In this document: positions 36,241 through 48,961 of the stretch, piece after piece
How positions within the stretch are numbered: the stretch's first letter is position 1
Layout of the letters: every line of letters begins with the position of its first letter
Assembly (NCBI GenBank): GCA_001600415.1
Contig: BCJX01000019.1
Location: 121,888-185,887, forward strand
Length of the DNA: 64,000 nucleotides
From: Pascua guehoae
Taxonomy: Eukaryota; Basidiomycota; Tremellomycetes; Trichosporonales; Trichosporonaceae
Direction of reading: 5' to 3'
Notes under the pieces: model-generated
The model's database searches: none
Seen by the model: the letters and a program-made list of their open reading frames with translations, nothing else
What the model was told of the DNA's origin: nothing
Translations under genes and position numbers: made by a program

Positions 36241-39200
36241 GGTTTACAAGCTAGATGGCTGCAAGCTTAACGCTTCATGTGCTGCAGTGTTCCTGCCCGA
36301 CACGGCCCACCCAAACAGGTCTCGTCTGCATTGCATTGTACACGCACTAGCAGAGGGGCAAGTTGTTCCTTGCAAAGTCTTCTGGTGTGTGTTGTGGTGG
36401 TCAGGCCAACAAGCCAGGAACATGGGGCCGACACGGCAACAAGAGAAAAATAAACACTGGTCCAAACCTGCTTGGCTGCAAGGCGGCTCCTCCAAGGCGC
36501 AACAGGATCAACAGGACGAGCCCTACCGCCCGAAAGCGCCCCTCGCCTGCACTGCCTGGACGGATACCATCATTCCCAAGAATATCCCTCCCCTGGATCA
36601 AAAAAACGATGCATGCATGCCTGTTTGAGCGACGCCCCACCACCAGAGGGCGCGTTTGTGATGCGCGTGAGAAGGTCGAAAGCCGACGGAGGGGGTCCCC
36701 CGGATTGCATACCAAAAATAGCCAAGCAAGGGCCAAGGCTGGGCGTGAGAGGAAATGCAAGGGCTGGTGGGATCCAAACAACAGGCGTGAGACGTGGAAA
36801 AAGAGGACGGCAGAGGCACAGAGGCACAGAGGGCAGGCAGCATGCAGCATGAAATCAATCAATCACCTGGCAAAGCAGGGTGCGGGCACGTCGGCGCGGA
36901 AAGGCTAACTCATTGCCCACGGGTTTTGCGGGTGATTGAGGGCGCCGAGGGGAATGAGATGCTGTAACACTTGCAGACCATGCAGCTGCTGCGCCTCAAG
37001 ATGCATAAAAAGTCCAGGGGCCAGGGGGGGTTACATACACAAGGTCCGAACCTGAAACGAAGAGCAGCCACATAGGCCGGCCACCTACTGTAGCCACCAC
37101 CATGCCATGGCGCATGGCGCAGAATCCCCGTCTTGGCATTGTGGCCGCCTCTCTTGCGCACCCATTGTGTACATGTGCACGCCCTGGGAATGTGTCCTGG
37201 CATTACTGGCGTTCAGGACTTGGATTATTTGTCCACTCCTGAACGCCACCCCACCCATCCGCCCACTCTCCACTCTGCTTGGGTCTATTACTCTACTGGT
37301 GTATTGTATTGTACCGACGTACCGATGTTTTGCCCGCCTTTGCCCTTGCCGTCCGACGTTGCACCGTTGTAGGCACATTGTCCGCATGTCCGGGCTGCCG
37401 GCATCCAGCCTGTGCGTCTTCGGCCGCAGGCCGCACCTGCCGTCCCAGCCGGTGCCTGCGCACGTCGCACCCTGCGTGACTCTCCGTCGTACCGGCTTGG
37501 CCGTGTGGGCGCGCGCAGCATACGACGACGACGTAGCTGCATCCTGGTGCATGCCTCGTGTCCTTTGCCCAATTGCCCGCCTGCATACATACTTTGGAGG
37601 CCCCGCGTATTCGCCCTCGTGACCTTTTCAGCCCAACGGGGCTTGCACCCTGTCTCACGCGCAGTCCTGAGCACCCGCCTCCTCGCTTGCGGCCTGGTGA
37701 CCTGGTGACCGAGTGGTCGTGTGGCACATCACCCCCTTCGCAGCTCATGGCGAGCACGATTGTGCAACCACCTGCGTGGTTGGCTCCTGCGCTGCTGTTT
37801 TTTTCCGACTGTGGGTGCCCGAAAATTGATGCCCCAACCCCTCGTGCGCCGCTTATTCACCACACTGGGAGTAGTGTCAATGGACAGGCCAGCGCGCAGC
37901 ATTCCTCATTCTGGCCATGTGGTCATTCATTACAGTACATTTGCATGGCGTCACTAGCTACAAGGCGAGAAGCAAAGCGGAGGGCCAGTTCATGAATAAT
38001 CACACACTACTGGGCACCAGGTGGGACGACCTGAAACTCTCATGGTCCTCCTCGTACTATTTGCGCTAGCAAACGTTTCGGTCCCACGACTAGGTCTCTT
38101 GTCGGAAGCTACTTTGGTTCCCATCATGTGTTTCGGCCGCGTCCGCACGCGCTGGCTCGCAATTTGGTGCCCGAAGATGCTGTGCTGGGTACCCGAACGT
38201 AATCGAGCGTTTACACTCGGTAACTCACCGACACTTGTACAGCATCGTTTCTCACGCTCGAGGTCCAGACGAGTTATGAAACCTGCCGGTGTCCTGGTCG
38301 TATGAAGAGTCCACCCAAACCGCAAGCATCACGACATGAGTTGTTGGGTGTCCGGCAGCGTGTTGGCGCAATTCTTCCATGTGTAGGACATGGGTGCTGC
38401 GGTGAAGCGGCAACACTACGAGAGCAATTCAGTTCAGTCTCTGGATCGGATCTCTGCACTCCCGTGTGCCGCGACCGTCTCCGAGTAGCAACGATTGATG
38501 GAGAACAGCCGTAGAGTCCGCTTCGTCGTCGGGACGAGCGCTGCCAATAGCATGCTCATTGCTGCGCCTCATGTCGCTGCACACCAAACACAGGTGGACC
38601 ATACAGCCGTCGGGAACAGGCTTGGCCTTATCGGTCGCCGTCTTGGCTTTCAGAGGCCGAGACCCAGCCCGCCGGTTCGCTGGACCGAGATCTTATTTGA
38701 GGTCAAGCACGCCCAACGGATGGCTGATCATACAACCCACGAGCGGCAATGTTGTGCAACGTTGGGCAACCTTTGTTCCTGGCAAAATAAACAATACCTC
38801 GATTGAAGTCAGGGCTGGTACAGTAGCTCTCATGGGCATGGTGACATGCTTAACGACAAGGTTGTCCCCAAGTGTTGCAGAGTACGGACGTGTTGAGCGG
38901 ATTTGTTGCAACTGAGTAATACCTCTCGTACAAGTCGGTGTTTTGGGACGCGGGCAGCAGGCTGCACGGGCGGCAACACGGAAACAGGGCAAAATGCGGA
39001 TGGCTGGCAGATCCACAGATCCATTGTGGAATGGCACATCTGCATACCATGCCTCACACACTTCAGAAGCATTCATTGGACGTGTTCCACATTTGTTAAT
39101 TGTCCACGCGCCGAGGACCGGACGGGCCGAGGAAAAAAGCCAAGCGAGCCAAGCTGGCCAAGTTGCGGGCAACACCGGTCACTGGGAACCAAACAAACTG

Positions 39201-39967
39201 TCGGGTAGGCACCGTCGTCTTGTTACCAGCAGTTGTTGCAGGGCAGGGGACACGGTGCCGCCCCCGCCCGACGGGCAATGCGTGGCGAGTGTGAGTGGTG
39301 CGGCATGCGCTGTGTAGCTAGCACGAGTAACACAATGTATCGAAGAGACAAAGTAGCACACGCCCGCAGCGACACACTTGCATGATTGTAAGTCGACAGG
39401 GGTCCGTCGACCAGCAACCGCAGCCAGCAGCTTCAGCTGTTTCCGCTTCTACCAAACCAACCAGCAGTCGTGGGAACCTGCGAGCTGACAGCCTGAAGTG
39501 ACCGGGGGCTGCTCGTCGTCCCCTCGCGTGTAAAAGACCACACACATGAATATGAACAAGTACGACGTGTGTCGTCTGTGCTGGAGGCAGACAGTCGGTC
39601 GTATGTGCACCACGGCAAGCGCCAGAGGGTGCTGGAAGAAGCTGGACGCTTCCAGTCGCTGGCATTCGCGTTCATGCTCAAGGGAGCGATACACTGTACG
39701 TGGACTGCACACATGGGGTGATCAATGCCTGGTCACGCCTGGCCACTACGGCGCCCGGTGTGTTCATTCAGCCGCAACCATCTATCGTGCGCTTGTCTGC
39801 GTGGGACGGTGGATGGAGCAGAGAAGGGTCGGAAGTCGATTGCGATGATGGGCTGATGAGGTTGCAACTGCAGACGCGCAGAACGAAGATGAAGATGAGC
39901 CACAGGCTACCAGTTCACCTTGCTTGCGTTGCTCTCGTCGATCGCGTCTCCACCTGTGTGGCTCGAC

Positions 39968-40028
39968 GCTGGTATGCTGGTACGCTGGTACGCTGGTACG
40001 CTGGTACGCTGGTACGCTGGTACGCTGG
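39968..40028. repeat. 8-bp tandem array (GCTGGTAC)
   Basis: About 7.5 copies of the palindrome-containing octamer GCTGGTAC (GTAC core), the first copy with T in place of the final C. Non-coding, about 300 bp upstream of RPN3. Confidence 0.9.
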
Positions 40029-40328
40029 AGAGTTGACAGATGGACTGATGCCATGGATCACGTGACGGTAAAACGGGGTCCACGAAAGCGGAGATCCTTC
40101 CAGTGTCCGATGACGTAGGGTTTGCGACTCAAAGTTTATTAGAAATTGATTGGTAATGGGGTTTCAATTCCATTTCAAGTTGATTGAATTAGTTTTCTAA
40201 TTGACCACGTGGCTTGCTTGCGCGTCGACCAGGGTGTGTGCGCGGTCGTCTGTCGTTGCTCATCATCATCAACCGTGTTCCTAAGTTGTAATCATCTCCA
40301 TTCCTCGCGACTCGCAACCACCACCACA

Positions 40329-42150
40329 ATGACCACCCCTCCCCCCAAAGCCAAGGACGCCGCGCCGCCACCCGACGTCAAGGCCGAGGAGGCCAAGCCT
40401 GAGCCGGCACCAGTGCTCACTGTCGAGGATGGTGAGCTAGCGCAAGATGACGATTACGCCGTCGATGGAGCTGACCATGTTTCTACAGAGATCCTGAGCA
40501 ACATTGCCCTCATCGGTCGTGCGGTGGCGACGATCGAGCCGCGCCTCACAACGCGTGTTCTGCGCACGCTGACGACGCTGCGTAAAAAGCTCACTCGCAA
40601 GGCGCTCAAGGACGCCATTGACCGCGCGTTCCCGAAGGGATGTGAGTGAGACCCAGTGGTGTGCTGGCCTGTTGTGGTATGGCCATGTCGAGAATGGTCT
40701 GGGTACAAGAACTAACGCTCCAGCCAAGACGGGCCAGCAGCTCATTGCGTCGCCCTTCTTTGGTCTCCTCCCCGAGGCCGAGGCGATGGAGATTGACGAC
40801 GAGGCGCCAGCAGCAGCGAGCGGTGAGGCGGGTCCGTCTGCGCCGGCCGCATCCGTGGCGAAGAAGTACACTCCCCCAATCGACTCTGCGACCAACGACC
40901 TCATCCCCGAGGCCATCGTTTACCTGCGCTTGCTGCTGCTCCTCGCCGCGCTCGACGCGGGCAAGGTCGCCGAGGCAGGCGCATTTGCGCTGGAGACGAC
41001 AGAGCTCATCCAGGCGTTGAACCGCAGGACAATGGACCAGATTGCCGCAAAGATCTACTTTTACCTCGCGCGCGCGTACGAGCTCCAGGACCGCCTGGCC
41101 GAGCTCCGTCCCACGCTTCTTGCGGTCCGCCAGACGGCCAAGCTCCGCAAGGACGAGACTCTCGAGGTGAGCTAGCTTTGGCAGTGTGGTGCACTCGCAC
41201 AACCCTAACACCCAGATCACCGTCATCAACCTCCTCCTCCGCTCCTACCTCCAGTCCAACCTGTACGACCAGGCCGACAAGCTCGTGTCCAAGATTGAGA
41301 TTCCGACGTCGTCCAACTCGGCACAGACGACCCGCTGGCTCTTTTACACGGCCCGCCTGCGTGCCGTCCAGCTCAACTATGCCGGAGCCGCTGATCTGCT
41401 TCTCACCGCCATCCGCCGTGCGCCAAAGGACGAGGTTGCGCCTGGATTCGTGCAGATTGTGAGCTAGGGAAGTGACACCTAGCTGACGACCAGATCCACA
41501 AATTCTACATTGTCACCGAGATGCTCACTGGCCGTATCCCCGACCGCGCAATGTTCCGCCGGCCAGTGCTCCAGCAGGCGCTCCTGCCATACTTCCAGAT
41601 TGTGCAGGGTGGGTTCGAACCGTATGCGCTATAAGCTAACCCACCAGCGGTCCGCGTGGGCGACGTGTCTGCCTTCCAGCGTGCCTTTACAACCCATGAA
41701 CAGGCCTTCCTCGCCGACTCTACGCACTTTCTCATTCTCCGCCTGCGCCACTTTGTCATCCGCACGGCGTTGCGCACCATCACACTGGCCTACTCTCGCA
41801 TCTCGCTGCGCGACGTGTGCGTCAAGCTCGGCCTCGACTCGGAAGAGGACACGGAATACATTGTCGCAAAGGCCATCAAGGACCGCGTCATTGACGCGAC
41901 CATTGACCACAAGGGCGGCTTTATGCAGTCCAAGGTGAAAAAGGACGTGTACGAGACGGACGAGCCCCAGCAGCAGTTTGCCCAGCGTCTCAAGTACGTG
42001 CTCACCATGCACAATGACGCGCTCCAGGGCATGCGGTTTGCGGCCAACACACACCACAAGGAGCTCGAGACGGCTGCCGACGCCCGCGAGCGTGACCGCG
42101 AGATTGCGCAGCTCATCCAGGAGACCGAGGACGACCTCGACGACCTGTAG
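40329..42150 (+). CDS. RPN3: 26S proteasome regulatory subunit Rpn3 (PSMD3)
   Basis: Six exons: 40329-40431, 40489-40641, 40724-41166, 41216-41458, 41494-41608 and 41648-42150, giving 519 aa, the usual size. The N-terminus is Pro/Ala/Glu-rich, followed by helical repeats (EAIVYLRLLLLLAALDAGKV, AKIYFYLARAYELQD). The PCI domain covers roughly residues 350-470 (ILRLRHFVIRTALRTITLAY, ISLRDVCVKLGLDSEEDTEY, DRVIDATIDHKGGFMQSK). The C-terminal helix enters the lid helical bundle (EIAQLIQETEDDLDDL). Role: non-ATPase lid subunit of the 19S particle. Confidence 0.93.
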
Positions 42151-42411
42151 AAGCAAGCGTAAGAGCGAGCGCAGCGAGCGATGGAGCGACGAGAGGGGTG
42201 AAGAGAGCGGAGAGGGGCGATTGCAGTTAGAGCGGAGACTAGCTCTAGAAGAAGATGCATGACCATGGGGCTCTAGACCATTCCGCCGTGTAGAGTCACA
42301 TGGCTCATGGTTCCATGGCTCATGACTCTCAGATGCGCGCAGCAAGAGCATATGTGCATGCCATGAATATACAAAAGTTTTCCAGACAAAGGAGGCCCAC
42401 GAGCGGCAACC

Positions 42412-44501
42412 TCAGTACGACCGCATACTCGCGGGCGTCGACGTGCCCCCCGTCCGACTCGCGGGCGTCGTTGTGCCGCCCGTCCGACTGGTCGGCGTCG
42501 CCGTGCCCCCCGTCCCCGCAGCCTCGGCAGCCTCGCGCTCGAGCCGCTCCCGCTCCTCGCGCTCCTCCATCTCGACCACCTCAATGTCGAGGGGATACGT
42601 CAGGATGGCCGCAATGCCCGTGAGGAGGTTGAGCTGGATACCCGACTCGTGCATGGACGAGAAAATCACCGCCTCGCCACCGCGCGAACGCACATCCTCG
42701 ACCATCTGGACGTAGCGGTTGCGCGTCACGGGGTCGGCGGCGCGGAAGAGGTCGTCGGAAATCAGCAGCGTGCCCACCGCCCCGCGGTCGACGGCGAGCG
42801 CAACGTGTTCGGGACCGTACCAGGCGCGCAGCTCGTCGTTGGCGAGCATTTTGTGGAATCTGGTGTCAGCTAGTTCGGAGGGTACCAGGCGCATGGTTAC
42901 ACTCACTTGTCGAGCGCCACACCCTCGCGCGCAAACTTTGCGCCCTGGAGCATCTTGGCGACGCCCGGGTCCCGCAGCGCCTCGACGAGGCTGTGCACGT
43001 GGGGGGTGTTGGAGTGGACCTTTACCCATTTGGGACGCGAGGCGAGGAGTGGCTTGTTGCTCGACTCGGTCGCTTGTTGGAAAATGTAGTCGTAAAGCTG
43101 GAGTCAGTAGTGGCAGGTGGGTGAGCGAGACGATTGTTGGGGTGTCTCTGTTGGGTAGGTAAAAGATGGTCGCAGACGGCAGAGCGATCGACAGGGGAGC
43201 GAGGAGCTGCCACTGTGCAGCACCACATGGGCGCCATTGCTCACTACCGCCCCTGCCATCGACGTCCCTTTCCCTTTGGCCGTTTCTTCTGTTCATCTGG
43301 TGTTGTTCTTTCTGAAGCGCACAAAGCCACGGCTCCTACTTTGCCGCCAGACCAACAATCACAACAACCCCAGCCTAGACAGAAAGTACTCACAGTCTCC
43401 TTTGTGAATCCTGGCGAGGCAATGACGACGGCCTTGAGCGTCTCAAATGGTATCAAGCGGAGGATCGCCTGGTACACTGTCTGGAGGAAGTTTGCCATCG
43501 CCTGCGGCGTGAGCGTCTTCCGCGCACAGAGCGAACACCTGCAGTGGGCAGGCCACCAACAGATCCTCCAAGACGAGCGCGACGGCGTCGATTTCCACTC
43601 ACCTTGTCGTGTGTGCTCGTCCCACTCCGCTTCCGCGGCACAGGGCAATCGATACGCTGCCTCACCACCGTCATGTGCTCGGACAAGAGACAGATCGCCG
43701 CCGTCCCCTCGCCACAGACAATGGCGCCGATATCCGCGCCCCGCCCCTCCTTTGTCGCCTCGGCGATGCGTTCGAGCGCGACGCTGTCCCACCCCGTGGC
43801 CTTTTTCAGGCGAAACTTGCGCCCACGCTCGAGCTCGAGTGTGTGGAAGGCGCCCACGCGCACATAGTCGTTGGCCTCGGCGACCTGGCCCGTAATGCTC
43901 ATGACGGCGCGGGCCTCCGACTTGTCCCCGTTGGTCTCGGACGAGGCCGCGGCGGAGAACATTGTCTGTGCTGTGTCAGTGGGCTGGACGTGCACGGTGC
44001 CGGTGTTTGCGTGGTTGATACCGGCGTTGGTGTGCTCAGTCCGCTCCGCTACGCATTGTAGGATCGAAACCTTCACGGTATCGCCTCGTAGAGAAGAGTC
44101 TCGGACATACAACACACCCCACTAGCCGCTCACCTTTTTCACTATAATCGACAGCTGCATCTGGACACGGTAGCTCGTCGTCGTGCCCGTGCTGCTCTGC
44201 GTGTGGACCTTGCGGTCCGTCTTGGCCTGCACCTCGTCGCCGGCCGAGATGAGGTTGTAGACGTGCCACATGTCCTCTTCGTCCTCGGGCAGGAGCACCA
44301 CCGAGCCCTGTATTGTCAGCACAAGCACATTGTATCGCCGGTGGCGAGGTCCCAGGTCGCGGGGATAGGGCGGGGACGCGAGGCACCGAGTCGGCGATGC
44401 GGTGCGCTGGCGTAGAGGACGAGGGTGCGCCCGTCTGCGTCAGGAGTGTAAACCCGACGTACCGAGCCGTCTTTCTCAATGTTCTTGCTGATGAGTCTCA
44501 T
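42412..44501 (-). CDS. DOM34: Dom34/Pelota ribosome-rescue factor
   Basis: Six exons: 44463-44501, 44134-44307, 43603-43965, 43394-43501, 42907-43097 and 42412-42859, giving 440 aa. The N-terminal Sm-like domain starts [13 protein letters not shown] and continues [14 protein letters not shown]. The central domain has [23 protein letters not shown]. The eRF1-like domains 2/3 carry [13 protein letters not shown] and [20 protein letters not shown], where eRF1's GGQ motif is absent as expected. It works with Hbs1 to release stalled ribosomes in no-go and non-stop decay. The third exon start was set at ACA-ATG after a CACTGAC branch site; an alternative acceptor upstream would add about 35 residues. 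After the conserved end the protein has a Glu-rich segment and threefold repeats of an RTGGTxTPxS unit, not typical of the family. Confidence 0.9.
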
Positions 44502-44953
44502 GTTGGTATAGTGGACAAGATACTAGATGGTGTAGATGGATGCAAGCAAAGCCAACTTTTGCCGCACGGGGGTTGGCAAGATGTGGTGAACGGGTGCACA
44601 TCATGACGTACGGTACGGTACAGTGCAGGACACGGAATCAATTCTGCCGGCCTCCTTCCATTTCAGTATTGTTCCTGGCACAAATGGTAGGATGGTGGTG
44701 GCACATTTGTGCCTCTTTGTCGGCGTCTGCACTCCCAAGTGCTCCCCGACTTCCCCTTGTCCCCTGTTGCATCACACTTAAAGCGTGTCGTCGTGTCGAC
44801 ATGGTAACCAAAGGTGCACAAAGTCGACGCTGCTCGACGCGCACACGGTCAGGCACAACGGAACAATGACCTTTGACGATGCACACCAGCTTGCTAGCAT
44901 CTTACCACTGCTTCTTATACCAAAACGACTCCAAAACGACCCACAACGAAGCG
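44502..44953. other. divergent promoter DOM34 / membrane protein
   Basis: 452 bp between start codons. An upstream in-frame ATG at 44873 exists, but the downstream one gives the better signal peptide. Confidence 0.4.
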
Positions 44954-47214
44954 ATGCGCAATCTACGTGCCCAGTTGTTGGCCGTTATCGTCGGCCTTGC
45001 GAGGGCGCCGCTCGTCAATGGCCAGGACTCTTCGAGCTCGCCTACGATGACGAGCGACGCGGCATCAAGTGACGCTGGGACAATGAGCGCGGCGGCTTCG
45101 AGCAATGCCGCTTCCGACGAGGCTGCGTCGGGTGCCTTTTATCTCGACAGCAGCAGCTTGCCGTCTTCCTCCACTATCACCGCCCCCGGTTGGAATCCCA
45201 CCCCACCCGTCTACAACTCGACAACCCCGTTCGTCCCCAGCCTGTTCTTCAACTGGACTTTCGACGCCAACGCTGCCTGGAACCTTTATAGCCCAGAGCA
45301 GATGCCTGCTTCTCACTATCCGGAAGGATATGGTGCCCCGGGCTGGATGACGAACTTTTCCCACGTCGATCAGGTCGGCTCGGCTGACGGCTCACACATA
45401 CGCTACGTACCGACCGCGAATGGCTGGGCAACCGCGACAGGGCAACCCGCTACAGGTCCGGATTACTACTTTAGCACAGACTTCCAGGGTAGAGCTGTGT
45501 ACATGACTGGAACGCACAATCTGAGCGCCAGATATCTTGAAGGGGTGGAGTTTATAACAACCGACATTGCGGTAGCCGTTTCCTACGAGAACCTGGGTCT
45601 CGTGGGACACGGGCGCATCTGGCAACCAGTGACCTACTCGAATACCACATGGGAGGCGAGTGCCGACATGGGGTTTGATATCAAGGCATTCAGCGCTAGA
45701 CTTCAATTTGCAAACGGATCCGAGCGTGGCCAATTCACTGTGGAGAGAATCACTTATACGATGGGCATTAAGAGCGATGCGTGGGTGCTTCATGCTCGGT
45801 GGCGTGGCTAGCTGACCTCTACCAGGTCTACCTTTGACGACGTACCCAGGGTTACCGAGTACGCCATCGACGGCAACAACTCGGCCAACCCCATCTTCTC
45901 TTTTCCTGGCACCACCAACTGGACAAGAGTGGATAATGGTGCGTATATGTCAAGAGTCTTGCTCAGTCCAATACTCATTCCAAAGTACCTCCATCGTACC
46001 CATACATTTTCTTCTCTGGCAACGCCACGATCGACGTGCCGCCAAACTCATCTCTTGTGCTGGTGAATGGTACGGCAGGACCGGGAATGGGCTATTTCAA
46101 TGTCTTCTTTGACCCAACGCCTCCAGCCCCCGACGTGTACGGTGGGTTTGCCCATCCAGCGTATCTCAACACCTACTACTACGCCCCGGCGCCCATGATA
46201 CTTCAGGTCCTCGATCCTACCGCCAAGTACACCGTCAGGGTGCAAACAGGATACAAACCAGGTGTGACCTACCCGTACAACGAAAATGGACTCAATCCTG
46301 ATTTCAACTATGTTGGTCTCCATAGCGCCACATTCTGGTACGTACATGTACGGCCCGTCCAGAAATGACCTGACCACCAGGGGCCCCAGCAACAGCGCAA
46401 GCGAGAGCGGAAGCGACACAGGAGAGAGCGGAAGCGGCACAGGCAAGAGTGGAGATGGCACAGACGAGGCACCTTTGAACGGCGACCGCTCGAAATCGCA
46501 CACACCTGTCGGTGGGATCGCAGGCGGAGTCGTGAGTTGTTGTTTATCGATTTTCCCGAGCTTACGGCCCAGGTTGGTGGAGTCGTCGGCGCCGCTCTCC
46601 TGGGCGGAGCAATATGGTTTTGCGCCCGGCGCAGATCCAAGCGCCGCGTCCGCCCCGTCAGAGTAGCAAACGAACCAAAGGGCTTTGCCATTGACGACGA
46701 CAGCCGCAATCGCGGACGAACAGATACCACGTATACCGGTAAGGACCAGGGCGAAGGGGGAAACGACACCAACACCATGACCGACTTGGATGGGGTCTTT
46801 GTCCCGCCGTGGGCGTTTACCGACAACGGCTCTTCCAGCGCCGACGGACCGACGGCCACAGGCACTTTTTCGACAACAGACATGTCCTCGACAGCGAGCG
46901 AGAGTACCGCCCCCGTCGCTACGATGAGTCGTGGGGAGAAGCGACGCTTCGGCCGACCAAACACAAGGCGCCCGGAGATGCTCCCCGTCCGCATGGGACC
47001 CAGGTTCCAGCAGGAAGAGGACGGCGGCGCCGTGGATACCAATGACGTGGTCGAGCTCATTCCTCCCACCTACAATCCCGCTTGGTATGCTGCCCGCCAA
47101 GCGACGCCTGAGGCCGAGGTGCCACTTTCGCCCCCCGGCCATCGTGACAACAGTGGTGGCGGCTTGGCAGTCGACCATCCGACGGACGTCGCGGGCGGCC
47201 ACAGGTCCAGCTGA
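44954..47214 (+). CDS. orphan type I membrane protein with large ectodomain
   Basis: Exons 44954-45780, 45826-45938, 45986-46337, 46381-46531 and 46573-47214 give 694 aa. Signal peptide at residues 1-23 (core LLAVIVGLARAPLVNG), then a Ser/Ala-rich mucin-like segment. An ectodomain of about 380 residues is rich in aromatic residues and N-glycosylation sequons (NST, NWT, NFS, NLS, NTT, NGS, NAT). A Gly/Ser stalk (SGSDTGESGSGTGKSGD) leads to one helix (GGVVGAALLGGAIWFC) followed by a stop-transfer ARRRSKRR and a 200-residue cytoplasmic tail with many Ser/Thr. The design is that of a wall or surface sensor/adhesin. The ectodomain shows repeated blocks such as YFSTDFQGRAVYMTGTHNLS and YIFFSGNATIDVPPNSSL, suggesting two beta-sandwich modules. 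I cannot name a characterised family. Confidence 0.7.
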
Positions 47215-47391
47215 TAGCGCGAGCATTTGCCGTTTAGCCCTGCGGGCGGGGTTAACGGACGTGAGAGTCGTAAGCCTATCATTTATTATGGAGTGGAGGT
47301 GACCGTGCTGGCATACGTATGTACACCACCATTTACTACGTGTCCGTCTGGCCGTCTAGGCCTACCATGTATGCAATGCATGTCAGTCTAT

Positions 47392-48491
47392 CTATTCCCA
47401 CTCGTCATCAGAGCCCCTGGCCTTCTTCCCCCTCCCATTCTGGCGTGGCGACTTGCGTCCATTCGCATTGGCCGCATTGAGCGCGGCCTCTTCGGCCTCG
47501 AAGCGCGCCACCTCGGCCTCGGCGGCGGCAAGCTCTCCACGGTCAAAGTCGAGCGAGGCGCGGTCCAGGTCCATGGACGCACGGACAACGGCCTCGCGTG
47601 TGGCCGCCGCCGACGAGACGGGGTTGACGTCGCGCGTGAGTGGCAGCATGTGGTATGTCGCGCTCCGGAGGTGGGCTGCGTACGAGTAGAGCACGAGGAT
47701 GAAGTAGATCTGCGCGTGTTAGTAGGAAGGTAGGGAGTGGACTGTACACACCTTTAACAGGAAGCCAAAGAAGACGACACCGAGGGCAAAGTTCTTCTCG
47801 TTGTTCCAGATCTGCGTGGCCAGCACCTCGCGGTTCTCGGCCTCTGTGCGCCCCTCGCCACCCGAGAGGTCTGCAATCTCGCCCCGGGATTTGGCCAGGT
47901 CGTAGATATCCTGCTGTGCGGGCGAGTTGAGAATGGGCCGGCCGTCGTGGTGCTTGTGCCAGTAGTTGTACATGAAGATGTAGTGGAAGATCCACACGAG
48001 GGCATGGTCGAGCACATACAAGTGCGCGACGAGGAGTGTCCTCTGTGCCGTTTCCTGTATGTAAGCGGGTGCGGCCGTCAGAGGAGACGTGGAAGTAGAA
48101 GCACAGCCTACTCACAGACTTGATAACATTCAGTGCCCAGAGGAACGCAAACAAGGTCGCAAACGAGTATGCGTAGAACAGAAACTGGGCAAATGTGCCG
48201 CCGACAAACACGGTAATGAGGCCGTACACACCCGCGACCTTGTTGATGAGCTGCAGTGTGAGCGGGGGTTAGTCTTCGTCGCTGCGCCTCACGCCAAAGA
48301 GGAGGATCAGTTCACATCCTGTGGAAGGTGGTTAGCGATGCCACGGGACAGACACGGGACACGAAACACGTGTGGCACGGGGCGGGTCCTTTCCACGGTG
48401 CCACAACACACGCACCGAGTTTGATGTCGAGGATGCCAAGAAACGAGGCAAACACGGCACCGGGCTGGAACCGGCGCACGCTGATCCTCAT
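47392..48491 (-). CDS. KEI1: Kei1-like subunit of inositol phosphorylceramide synthase
   Basis: Five exons: 48416-48491, 48293-48318, 48116-48250, 47752-48054 and 47392-47709, giving 285 aa. Four membrane segments are visible. The opening FASFLGILDIKLGCELILLF is followed by NKVAGVYGLITVFVGGTFAQ, as in the Kei1/DUF1753 family. Next come the conserved HALVWIFHYIFMYNYWH region and the fourth helix LGVVFFGFLLKIYFILVLYS. The C-terminus is a long cytoplasmic acidic/alanine-rich helix ending DDEWE, longer than in yeast. Family role: Golgi regulatory partner of the IPC synthase catalytic subunit, needed for sphingolipid synthesis. The second exon is only 26 nt. Confidence 0.82.
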
Positions 48492-48961
48492 GGCTAGTGG
48501 TGGTGAGGGAGGGGGGTGAAGGTGGAGAGTTGTGAGCTGCCAACGATGGAGATGTGGGAGACAACGCGTCCGTGGAAGTGGATGGCCTGCATGGTCTCGT
48601 CGGTCGCATCGGCGGCCGACGCGGTCAGTGACGCCATATGCGCCTATTAGAGGACGGGTTTAGGCACGCACTGCTACCTTATTGGCTAGTGGGTGAAAAG
48701 AAACGCTAAATGGGGTACGAGGACGTAAAAGTGCCACATAATTTGGTGAATTTTTCGCGCCAAAATGCCGATTCATCGAAACTGTACGGTGCCGACAACG
48801 TGTGGCTGAGTCGCTCGAGCTCCTGGCTGGGGGGGGGCGGCAGCGAGGGCCAGTCCTGGTGGGAGGAGGTTTGGGACTGGCAACCTGGCACTGGGTGCGT
48901 TGGCTGGCGTTGAAACTCATATTCGTCCCTTCGTCGTCTTTCTTCTCACCCAGCAACAAAA
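48492..48961. other. divergent promoter KEI1 / RPS3
   Basis: 470 bp between start codons; AT-rich around 48700-48780, a G-run near 48829. No other gene. Confidence 0.45.

Larger units (their letters stand above)
35952..40328. other. 4.4-kb stretch without a supportable gene
   Basis: The longest gap in an otherwise dense window. It contains a block of GGAA/GGTA/GGCA/TCTGC microsatellites (36121-36240) and an 8-bp tandem array (39968-40028). Near 40100-40200 it becomes AT-rich just before RPN3. Several overlapping frames over 120 codons near 37.1-37.7 kb exist only because stops are rare there. I see no LTR, transposase motif, rRNA or tRNA. Confidence 0.5.

Noticed and set aside
37107..37757. 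Several overlapping open frames of 100-170 codons on both strands
   Set aside because: All six frames are nearly stop-free because of base composition; none has a recognisable motif.
41609..41647. tRNA T-arm-like GGGTTCGAACC in an RPN3 intron
   Set aside because: It is a 39-nt intron with normal splice signals and no other tRNA part.
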